Positions 8,027 through 15,058 of a DNA stretch of 64,000 nt are shown here, piece after piece (within the stretch, counting starts at the first letter, position 1; every line of letters starts with the position of its first letter). This stretch comes from Mycolicibacterium mageritense (GTDB lineage: Bacteria; Actinomycetota; Actinomycetes; Mycobacteriales; Mycobacteriaceae). The notes under the pieces are model-generated. The model did not search any database. It was not told the DNA's origin and was given only the letters and a program-made list of their open reading frames with translations. Position numbers and translations under genes: made by a program. Location of the stretch: positions 7,564,001 through 7,628,000 of the forward strand of contig NZ_AP022567.1 in the NCBI RefSeq assembly GCF_010727475.1, written 5' to 3'.

Positions 8027-8908
8027 TTGGCCACCCCGACCCCCTTCGAATCGCAGATATACCGGACCTTGCCGGAAATCGAGAGGGCCGATGCGATAGT
8101 CGACAGAATTTCGAAGGCGATCGCCCTCGGGTTGCTCAAAGTCGGTGAACGCCTGCCGCCCGAAGCGGCACTGTCAGAGATGTTCGGCGTTGGTGGCGCG
8201 ACCCTTCGCGAGGCCCTGGCGGAACTGCGCGAGCGCGGAGTCGTCGAGACGCACAGGGGACGCAGCGGCGGGACTTTCGTCGTCAATCAGCCCAAAACCC
8301 AGACCGACATCATGCGGGAATGGTTTCTGTCGACGACGATTTCGGAAATACGTGACATCGGAGACGAACATTCCGCCATTGCCGCAGCGACCATCCGTCT
8401 AGCATGTGAACGCGCGGAAGCACACGACTTCGAACGTCTTCAGGAGCTGGCGCGAGCGCTGGTTCTGGCCAAGACGCCCGAGGCGCGGGCGCCCGCCGAC
8501 AGCCGCTTCCACGTCGAGTTGGCGGTATCCGCGCAGTCACCGAGGCTCGCCAATGCAGAAATCCGACTGCAGGAGGAAACGGTTCGACAGCTGTGGACCC
8601 CGCTCACCACCGCAGTGGCGATCGACCCCGAGCAAGCCACCGCTGAACACTTGGAACTGGTCCGTGCAGTGGCCCAGGACCAACCCGAGAAGGCCCAGAA
8701 ACTGGCAATTGAGCACATCCGGCGGAACATCTTCCACCTGATCGACACAAAACTCACCCTCGGCTACGCCGAATCGAGATCGAACACCGCCGCAGCGGCG
8801 AGCGATACGAGTTCCTCCGCTGAGCCCAGGGCGCGTTCGACGACGACAAGCTCCTCCTCTCGGGCACCGGTATCGTCCAGCAGGCCAACAATTCAGGAGG
8901 GCCCATGA
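8027..8908 (+). CDS. GntR/FadR-family transcriptional regulator
   Basis: 293 residues. The N-terminal winged helix-turn-helix is clear (DAIVDRISKAIALGLLKVGE, LPPEAALSEMFGVGGATLREAL and RGRSGGTFV, residues 22-88), and an FCD-like all-helical ligand domain spans about 105-245. The last 45 residues are Ser/Thr/Ala-rich and probably disordered. Start is a TTG at 8027 behind GGAG; no ATG or GTG fits. The stop overlaps the start of the Cache protein (ATGA at 8905-8908), so the two are translated together. It is a probable local regulator of the permeases or dmm genes (inference). Confidence 0.88.
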   Translation: MATPTPFESQIYRTLPEIERADAIVDRISKAIALGLLKVGERLPPEAALSEMFGVGGATLREALAELRERGVVETHRGRSGGTFVVNQPKTQTDIMREWFLSTTISEIRDIGDEHSAIAAATIRLACERAEAHDFERLQELARALVLAKTPEARAPADSRFHVELAVSAQSPRLANAEIRLQEETVRQLWTPLTTAVAIDPEQATAEHLELVRAVAQDQPEKAQKLAIEHIRRNIFHLIDTKLTLGYAESRSNTAAAASDTSSSAEPRARSTTTSSSSRAPVSSSRPTIQEGP

Positions 8909-9627
8909 ACGCCACCACTGAAGTCGTACATGCCGCAAACGCCCTCACTTCATGGATCAGCGGTGTCACCACCGAGATCAGGAAACTCTCCGGCGACGTC
9001 GCCTCGCTGCTAGACCGAAATCTCGCGGAGAAGGCCAAGGTCGACCGGGCCGCCCTGGCCGGATTGGACGCACTCGCACAGAAATTCCTGACGAAGAACG
9101 CCTATGCTGTCGGCGCCGGAACATTCTTTGCCGCTTCCTCTTTCGAGGAAGGCGGCCACGCCTTGGAATGGTGGTTTCGCAAGGAATCCGGTGCCCTCGC
9201 AAGGCTCAATTCTGACCTGACTCCTGGCAGCGAACGGTACTACGACTACGAAAAGCTGCCGTTTTTCTCGACGGCCGCGTCCACGGGCGAGCAGACCGTG
9301 TGGGGCCCGTATATCGACTATCTCGGCTTCGAGGAATACATCCTGACGTTCACGGCACCGTTCTCGGTCCACGGCCAATTCACCGGAGTGACGGGATGCG
9401 ACATCCGACTCACGGATCTGGAACCCATCATCATGCCGAGCTTGCTCCTCATCGGCTGCGATGCCGCCCTCATCAACGCCAGTAACCGCGTCATTCTCGG
9501 CAATTCCGGGATGTACCTGGTCGGCGAACGGATCAAATCGGAGTCTCCCGACCAGCGTCGAATGGCTCTCGACGTTCCGCACCTCGGGCTCTCGTTGATC
9601 TACAGCACCAAGGCGCGGACCCCCTGA
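8905..9627 (+). CDS. Soluble Cache/PDC-type sensor-domain protein
   Basis: 240 residues with a helical start (1-70) followed by a Cache-like alpha/beta sensor fold: WWFRKESG, then YYDYEKLPFF, VWGPYIDYLG, ILTFTAPF and a GVTGCDIRL strand. No signal peptide or membrane helix is visible, which is unusual because Cache domains normally sense extracellular ligands from membrane receptors. A perfect AGGAGG site and ATGA overlap tie it to the GntR gene. It likely acts as a cytoplasmic ligand-binding partner; some Cache domains are known to bind amines through aromatic and acidic residues. A role in amine sensing is inference. Confidence 0.72.
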   Translation: MNATTEVVHAANALTSWISGVTTEIRKLSGDVASLLDRNLAEKAKVDRAALAGLDALAQKFLTKNAYAVGAGTFFAASSFEEGGHALEWWFRKESGALARLNSDLTPGSERYYDYEKLPFFSTAASTGEQTVWGPYIDYLGFEEYILTFTAPFSVHGQFTGVTGCDIRLTDLEPIIMPSLLLIGCDAALINASNRVILGNSGMYLVGERIKSESPDQRRMALDVPHLGLSLIYSTKARTP

Positions 9628-9632
9628 ATGCC

Positions 9633-9671
9633 AGGAAGGCCAGACCGCTGCCTCGGCGGTCCGGCCTTCCT
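9633..9671. terminator. Bidirectional terminator between Cache gene and permease 2
   Basis: Arms AGGAAGGCC/GGCCTTCCT and GACCGC/GCGGTC around a TGCCTCG loop with one mismatch, placed between convergent stops at 9627 and 9690. It can serve both strands. Confidence 0.8.
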
Positions 9672-9689
9672 CGCATCCAGGGGCCTAGT

Positions 9690-11183
9690 TCACTGCCAAC
9701 CCCTCGGAGCCAGAACGTTTTCCAGCTCCGCGCCGTCGTGATCCGGCGAAAGTGCGGTAGCTGCCTCGTCTTTCGATCGGTGCGATTCATGCTGGGAATA
9801 GCCCCAGATGGGTATGTAGGCCGCGAGGACGAGGAAGCCGACCCATGTCGAGGTCCACCCGACCTCGAGGCTGTTCAGGTAGACGACGCCGACCAGGCAG
9901 AGCGGCACATTGAACAGACCGAAGGCCATCGCGACGTTCTTCCAGCCCCTGGGCGCCTTGAAGGGGCGTTCCAGACCGGCGAATTCCGGGCGCTTCCTGG
10001 CCCTGACATAGGCAAACAGGCTGATGCCGTTGGCGCAGGTGTAACCGATCGCCGAGGCGGCGACTATCGCCGCCGGGTTACCCATGGAGATCAGGACCAA
10101 ATTGAAGCCGGCGATGGCGAGCATCGCGACAAACGGGGTGCCCTGACGATTCGTTTTGCCGAGCACCTTGGGCAGGTTGCCTTCGACAGCCATGGAGTGC
10201 ATGGCGCGCGACGAACCCAGATAGGCCGTTTGGATGATCAGGATCATCGCGGCGATCAACATGATGATCGTGGCCATGGTGCCGACTTCGCCAAAGACGG
10301 CGTGGGCCACCGGAATCAGGGGTGATACGGGTTCAGCCTGGACACCGTCGACACCCAGCACGCCGATGACTGCGGCCTGCACCAGGACGAACGAGAAAAA
10401 GCAGATGACGCCACATGCGAAGAGCGCTTTCGAGACATCTTTGGCCGGATTCTTGTATTCCGGCCCGTAGATGGCTGCGGTTTCCCAGGCACAGGCACTC
10501 CATTGCGCGATGGCGAAGATGCCGAAGAGGATCAGGATGTGGTGCATGTCCCAGGACCAGTCGGCCGGCATCCAGTTGCCGGTGATGTTGGCCAGGTCGA
10601 CATGCCCGGTGGCAAAAGGCGCAGCGGTCAGGACAACCAGCGGAATCAGGGAAAATGCCGCGAGAATGTAGCCCAGTTTCGCGCCGTCCTTGAGGCCGAA
10701 CCAGTTGACCACGAACAGCACGGTGAAAATCACCACGCCCGAGATCAACGCGAGCTGGTACTCGGTGAACGTCTCACCCAACGCCGGGAAAAGGCCATGC
10801 AGGTAGCCGCCGACCAGGATGGAGAAAATCGCCAACACGGGGCTCCACGCAAACCAGTAGCTCCAAGCACTGAAGCCGCCGATGAGCTTGCCCTTGTCGT
10901 ACTTCCCCCGATGGCCTCCCGTGCGGAAAATATGCTGCGCAAAGCCCGGTAGACCCGACGCCTTGGGGAAGGTGGTGGCCATCTCCGCATATGCGGTGCT
11001 CTGCATGAAGCCCTGAAGAACCGACAGCCCCCAGACCAGGATTGCGGCGGCAGCCAGATACATCGGAAGATAACCCAACGAGGGCAGAATCAGCAGTGGC
11101 ACACCCAGCGCGATGGCCAGGCCCTGCTTCCAGTCGATCGATCTTGCCAGGCCGTCGACTCCGTGTGAGCGGTCCTCACTCAT
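9690..11183 (-). CDS. APC-superfamily permease 2 (paralogue of permease 1)
   Basis: 497 residues, closely similar to the permease at 6392-7873 over the whole length and with the same order of about 12 hydrophobic segments; both begin with a short cytoplasmic lead and RSIDWKQGLAIALGVPLL. Start at ATG 11183 behind AGGGAG; the frame continues 30 codons upstream without a ribosome site. The gene lies alone on the minus strand, convergent with the GntR-Cache pair and divergent from the cupin-dmm operon. It is likely a second uptake system for the same or a related amine (inference). Confidence 0.88.
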   Translation of the reverse strand: MSEDRSHGVDGLARSIDWKQGLAIALGVPLLILPSLGYLPMYLAAAAILVWGLSVLQGFMQSTAYAEMATTFPKASGLPGFAQHIFRTGGHRGKYDKGKLIGGFSAWSYWFAWSPVLAIFSILVGGYLHGLFPALGETFTEYQLALISGVVIFTVLFVVNWFGLKDGAKLGYILAAFSLIPLVVLTAAPFATGHVDLANITGNWMPADWSWDMHHILILFGIFAIAQWSACAWETAAIYGPEYKNPAKDVSKALFACGVICFFSFVLVQAAVIGVLGVDGVQAEPVSPLIPVAHAVFGEVGTMATIIMLIAAMILIIQTAYLGSSRAMHSMAVEGNLPKVLGKTNRQGTPFVAMLAIAGFNLVLISMGNPAAIVAASAIGYTCANGISLFAYVRARKRPEFAGLERPFKAPRGWKNVAMAFGLFNVPLCLVGVVYLNSLEVGWTSTWVGFLVLAAYIPIWGYSQHESHRSKDEAATALSPDHDGAELENVLAPRGWQ

Positions 11184-11317
11184 TACGTGCTCCCTCAAAA
11201 ATCGAAAATCTTGAAATCGTGTTTTCGTCGTGTAGCGGCAAAGTTGAGGAAACCCCGGCGTACGCGCGCACATAGGGGCGGCCTCAGAGTTATTGTGTTC
11301 AAACTTTTTACGGCTGG

Positions 11318-11329
11318 GACAGCGCTGTC
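11318..11329. promoter_or_regulatory. Palindrome upstream of permease 2
   Basis: GACAGCGCTGTC, perfect over 12 bases, 135 bases upstream of the permease 2 start. A possible operator for that gene; the regulator is unknown. Confidence 0.35.
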
Positions 11330-11900
11330 GCGTTCGGGAGGCGCTCCCGCAGGCTGCCTGTGAGGTAGATCACTCCAGAGGTTACAACTTAAAGCTGCAG
11401 TGCGGTAGCTTTTATTTGCAATTTTTTGCTTTGTCACAGACTCGTCCACCGCCGACGCGGTCGCCCACGCCCGAACGACAGGCCGGCGTCGACGCCAGGT
11501 CCGGCGACTCCCCGAGCCGAGTGGGCCAACCGCGACCGGCGAGGATTCCCCGGCATCCGGCCCACGGCCGCCGCCCGCCTGGACGGCTTGGGCGGCGATA
11601 CGGGCTCGCCTTCGAAACCTGTTGGCAGAAGCACTCTCTCACCCCTTCCCCGCCGCGATCGGGACACCTTGACGAAATGTCGGAGAGGTTCGGCGCGATC
11701 CCAGCCCCTGGCCCCGCGAGAACCGGACAAGAAGTTTTCCGCGCGCTCGCTCCCGCTACGGAGATCGATCGGCGCAGGTAGAGACGCCACGAACGCCATT
11801 CAAGCGAAGGCCGACGGGGTCGCACTCCGACTGTCACGCAGGAATATTCCTAAAAAAGTCTGGACTAGATGTATTTCGGGGCGTAGTTTTGCCCATGGGA

Positions 11901-11916
11901 CGTGATCGGCATCACA
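11901..11916. promoter_or_regulatory. CRP-like site, copy 2
   Basis: CGTGATCGGCATCACA, matching the site at 2832-2847 except for one base, about 203 bases before the second cupin start. The repeated placement upstream of both cupin operons suggests shared cAMP-CRP control (inference). Confidence 0.55.
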
Positions 11917-12110
11917 TGAAGTGCTCGACCAGGGCTCGACCTGCCCTCGACGAAGAGGGCACCGATCACAGCGGATTCCTCCGAAGGATCTCGACCGGGA
12001 GTTCCTGACCTAGTTGCAGCGCGCTTGCGGCGCACTGAGATTGACCAGTCCTGTCAAACGACGGCCGGGCCCGGACAACCCATGAACAGTTCTGACACAA
12101 CAGGAGTAAG

Positions 12111-12490
12111 CATGACAACTCTCGTAGGAACCCTCAGCAAGGCCGGGGCCATCCACAAAGTGGAAAACGGCTTCGTCGGGTTGCCGGACATGAACACCCC
12201 CGGAACCGACGCCGCCATCGGCGACGCCCTCCACAACCCCGAAGGCACCGTCATGAGCGCCGGCTTCTTCGAACTCAAGAAGTCCCAACCCCTCATCTAC
12301 ACCTACACCTACGACGAAATGAAGCTCGTCGTCAAAGGCGAATTCATCCTCACCGACCAAGACACCGGCGAAGTCACCCACGCCAAAGAACGCGACGTCC
12401 TGTTCTTCCCCAAAGGCACCACCGTCAAATTCGAAACCCCCGAATACGGCCTCGGATTCTTCGCAGGCGACCGCACCTTCGCCCCCTGAG
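12111..12490. repeat. Exact 380-bp direct repeat, copy 2 (cupin gene)
   Basis: Base-for-base identical to 3080-3459, same orientation. Recombination between the copies would delete tmm, both permeases, and the GntR and Cache genes. Confidence 0.95.
12112..12489 (+). CDS. EutQ-like small cupin protein, copy 2
   Basis: Encodes the same 125-residue protein as 3081-3458, with no nucleotide difference. First gene of the dmm operon: its stop is 12 bases before dmmA. ATG follows AGGAG at 12102-12106. The same cupin leading both the trimethylamine and the dimethylamine oxidation modules implies a shared need, for example handling an N-oxygenated intermediate or formaldehyde adduct, or a role as assembly factor (inference). 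As in copy 1, the metal-binding histidines of classical cupins are absent. Confidence 0.88.
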   Translation: MTTLVGTLSKAGAIHKVENGFVGLPDMNTPGTDAAIGDALHNPEGTVMSAGFFELKKSQPLIYTYTYDEMKLVVKGEFILTDQDTGEVTHAKERDVLFFPKGTTVKFETPEYGLGFFAGDRTFAP

Positions 12491-12501
12491 GACCGAATCC
12501 C

Positions 12502-12969
12502 ATGCGTTCCATGCCCATTCCGTTGGAGCCGGGCTTCCGCGGTGTCATCTGTGCCTCGTTCGGCTCGACAGGTGACACCGCGGGTCGGGACACCGGGGAC
12601 CGACCCAGGTTTGACCTCCACTTCACATCGGCGAACCCGGAAGCCCTGTCCGAGTTGAGAGCTGCGCTCGGACGAGCATGCGTCGGGGTCCGCCTCGTCC
12701 TCGCAGGCCCCCCGGCCGACGTCCATGCGGCCGCCGCGGTCGCCGCGGGCTGCGGATTGCTGGACGAGGAGATGACCCTGCAGTGTGACGAGAACGGCCC
12801 ATGGGTGGTGTTCTGCGGCCACTGCCATGTCAGTACCACCACGACTCAGGCGATCGGTTCCGAAGTGGTCTGCCAGGGCTGCGGTATCGCCCTGGCCACC
12901 ACCGATCACTTTTCCCGCCGTCGTGGCGGATACCTGGGATACTCCGCCCACGCCGAGGAGGCGTCATGA
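12502..12969 (+). CDS. dmmA: Dimethylamine monooxygenase subunit DmmA-like
   Basis: 155 residues. The C-terminal half carries the family signature: a zinc-ribbon-like pair C105xxC108 and C124xxC127, then DHFSRR (135-140) and YLGY (144-147); the N-terminal half is the DmmA-specific domain with weak conservation. It is a small subunit of the enzyme that oxidises dimethylamine to methylamine and formaldehyde. Start ATG 12502 after GAGGA; its stop overlaps the dmmB start (ATGA). Subunit lettering follows the naming used for this family and differs between reports. Confidence 0.87.
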   Translation: MRSMPIPLEPGFRGVICASFGSTGDTAGRDTGDRPRFDLHFTSANPEALSELRAALGRACVGVRLVLAGPPADVHAAAAVAAGCGLLDEEMTLQCDENGPWVVFCGHCHVSTTTTQAIGSEVVCQGCGIALATTDHFSRRRGGYLGYSAHAEEAS

Positions 12970-13955
12970 CCACACCAACCCTCGAGCAGGTCGTCCATCC
13001 GGCAGTCGAAGACGGCTTCGAGCTGGAGGTGACAGACCGCCGGATGCAGACGAAATCGATTGTCAGCATCACGTTTTGCGATCCTTCAGGCGCGACATTG
13101 CCGTCCTATGTCGCGGGGAGCCACCTGGTGGTCCAGTACGGGGATGCCGCGAACCTCCGCGCGAATGCCTACTCCCTCACCGGATCCGGAGACAATCCGT
13201 CCGAGTACACCATCTCGGTTCTGCTGGTCGAAGACGGTGGGGGTGGCTCGTTGGCCATGCACCGGCTCGACGTCGGCGACCGCGTCTGGGTTTCGCGCGC
13301 CCGCAGCAATTTCGCCCCGACCGCAAACGCCACGCACAGCCTGCTCGTTGCCGCAGGAATCGGGATCACCCCGATGCTGTCGCACGCCCGGTACGCCGCC
13401 GAATGGGGTTCGTCGGCGTCCATGATCTACGTCTACCGGCGCGGCGAAGGTGCGCACGTCGAGGAAGTGAGGGAGCTGCTCGGGCCGGCGCTGACGGAAT
13501 GCCACGACCGCGGCAGTTTCCAGAAGGTCTTGGCGGAGAAGCTCACGACCCAGAGATTGGGCACTCACCTCTATGTCTGCGGGCCGGCTGCCTTCATGGA
13601 TTCGGTCCTCGGGCAGGCCCGCGATCTCGGTTGGCCGGAGGGCCTTTTGCACTCGGAACATTTCGGCGCCGGTGAGCTGGATGCGGGGGAACCGTTCGCG
13701 GCGATCCTGGCCCGAAGCGGAACGAGATTGGAAGTTCCAGCCGGCGTTTCGTTGCTGGAGGCCCTCGAAAAGCAGGGCAAGCAAGTCGCCAATATGTGCC
13801 GCAAGGGCATCTGCGGCGAGTGCACCGTGCCGGTGCTCCGAGGAACTCCGCAGCACCGGGATCTGTACCTGAGCGACGAAGAGAAGGAAGAGAACACCGT
13901 CATGATGTGCTGCGTTTCACGCAGCATGGACGAAGAATTGGAGTTGGACCTGTGA
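12966..13955 (+). CDS. dmmB: Dimethylamine monooxygenase reductase subunit (FMN, 2Fe-2S)
   Basis: 329-residue PDR/VanB-type oxidoreductase that passes electrons from NAD(P)H through FMN and an iron-sulfur cluster to the oxygenase. Domains in order: flavin-binding barrel (about 15-115, NAYSL at 67-71), nucleotide domain (GIGITPML 131-138, CGPAAF 205-210) and a C-terminal plant-type ferredoxin with C278, C283, C286 and C315 or C316. ATG 12966 overlaps the dmmA stop; its own stop overlaps the dmmC GTG. An upstream extension of the frame lies inside dmmA and is not coding. Confidence 0.92.
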   Translation: MTTPTLEQVVHPAVEDGFELEVTDRRMQTKSIVSITFCDPSGATLPSYVAGSHLVVQYGDAANLRANAYSLTGSGDNPSEYTISVLLVEDGGGGSLAMHRLDVGDRVWVSRARSNFAPTANATHSLLVAAGIGITPMLSHARYAAEWGSSASMIYVYRRGEGAHVEEVRELLGPALTECHDRGSFQKVLAEKLTTQRLGTHLYVCGPAAFMDSVLGQARDLGWPEGLLHSEHFGAGELDAGEPFAAILARSGTRLEVPAGVSLLEALEKQGKQVANMCRKGICGECTVPVLRGTPQHRDLYLSDEEKEENTVMMCCVSRSMDEELELDL

Positions 13956-14962
13956 CTATCGCCATCGACAACGCCCCTGACATCACGACCCTGCCGGATC
14001 GGATCCGGCGCTTTCCGTTCCCCTACACAGGTGACAACTACCGCTACAGCGCCAACGTCGAGCCGGCCCGCAAAGTGGTGGAGACAGAAGCGGGTGCCTG
14101 GGGAGGCACCGTGGTCGACGTCGACGAGTTCTATCGTGTCGAACTGAAGCTTCGCGACGACGTGCTGAAGCGGGATCCCTCACGCATCAACACCCTCCCG
14201 CATATGCGACCGGCGGTGTGGGACGCCATCACCACCCTGCTGCCCGGCATGGCGGAGGACAATCCGACCACGATGTCGTTCCAGCGAGACGGAGCCTTGT
14301 GCCGCTGGCGAAACACCCTGCAGAACCTGGACATCGAGTTCACCATCGGCGACGACGATTCTCTGCCGACGGGAGATCCGTTGCGGTTCCTGGGCGGCCA
14401 GATCCAAGACGACATCGTCTTTCTCGATCAACGCGACAAAGCGCTGTGGCTCGACGCAGGCGTGGTGACGTTCGCCGCCGACTGGTCCATCGGATTCGAC
14501 GTCGGCATGAACTTCACCGAAATCCACAGCCCGGTCCCACGGGTCAACGAGGAGAAGATCGTCTCCCGGGCCCAACATTTCCTCATGAGCCTGCAGCCCG
14601 GCGAAGCGTACCGCCGGACCAACTGGACCATGACCATCGACCGGCGGCTCGACACCTCCACCGAGACCTATCCCGACTGGGCGTCGGATCGCGGCACCAT
14701 CGCCCTGGATCCGGCCCTGCCGGACAGAGTCCACCTGCGGGTGGAGGTTCAACACCTCATCCGACTCCCCCACTCGGGAGCCGTACTGTTCCTGATCCGC
14801 ACCTATCTGCTGCCGCTCTCCGACATCGCAAAGGTTCCGGCCTGGCGTAAGCGCATGGGCGAAGTGCTGGCCGAACTCCCGGACGACATGGCGGAGTACA
14901 AGGGCATCATTCGCTACCGCAAAGCGGCGTCCGATTGGCTACTGTCCGGATCGGACGATTAG
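13952..14962 (+). CDS. dmmC: Heme-dependent N-demethylase subunit (DUF3445)
   Basis: 336 residues across one DUF3445 / heme-dependent oxidative N-demethylase domain. Typical features are the early FPFPYTGDNYRYS segment, EFYRVELKLRDDVL, the HMRPAVWDA region and SRAQHFLMSLQPGEAYRRTNW in the middle. It is taken as the catalytic oxygenase component that splits dimethylamine to methylamine and formaldehyde with O2. Start is GTG 13952 overlapping the dmmB stop (GTGA). Last gene of the cupin-dmmABC operon, followed by a hairpin. Confidence 0.9.
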   Translation: MTIAIDNAPDITTLPDRIRRFPFPYTGDNYRYSANVEPARKVVETEAGAWGGTVVDVDEFYRVELKLRDDVLKRDPSRINTLPHMRPAVWDAITTLLPGMAEDNPTTMSFQRDGALCRWRNTLQNLDIEFTIGDDDSLPTGDPLRFLGGQIQDDIVFLDQRDKALWLDAGVVTFAADWSIGFDVGMNFTEIHSPVPRVNEEKIVSRAQHFLMSLQPGEAYRRTNWTMTIDRRLDTSTETYPDWASDRGTIALDPALPDRVHLRVEVQHLIRLPHSGAVLFLIRTYLLPLSDIAKVPAWRKRMGEVLAELPDDMAEYKGIIRYRKAASDWLLSGSDD

Positions 14963-14979
14963 CGGGCCGAGCCTGCCGG

Positions 14980-15003
14980 TCCGGCCACGACGGAGTGGCC
15001 GGA
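14980..15003. terminator. Hairpin after dmmC
   Basis: TCCGGCCAC-GACGGA-GTGGCCGGA, a perfect 9-bp stem, 17 bases past the dmmC stop and 55 before gnd. A likely terminator or attenuator that separates dmm from gnd expression. Confidence 0.65.
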
Positions 15004-15058
15004 TCAGCGTCGCGGCGGAAAACCGGTCACTGACAACAAAACAACGAAAGGCTGCGGC

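Larger units (their letters stand above)
11184..12111. other. 928-base intergenic region upstream of permease 2 and cupin-dmm
   Basis: No convincing gene is seen; open frames on both strands here have compositionally biased, unrecognisable products. Visible elements: a 12-bp palindrome GACAGCGCTGTC (11318-11329) and GGGAG-GCG-CTCCC just after it, an AT-rich patch (11394-11432), a CRP-like dyad (11901-11916), an 8-bp inverted pair GTGATCGG/CCGATCAC (11902-11909, 11962-11969), a hairpin TGCCCTC-GACGAA-GAGGGCA (11942-11961) and a ribosome site AGGAG at 12102-12106. It may hold two long leaders or decayed sequence from a rearrangement. Confidence 0.6.

Noticed and set aside
11293..11905. Open frames in the 928-base gap (both strands)
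   Set aside because: Biased composition, no ribosome sites and no recognisable motif.
12801..12965. Upstream extension of dmmB
   Set aside because: The stretch lies inside dmmA in another frame; the ATGA overlap at 12966 gives a standard coupled start.
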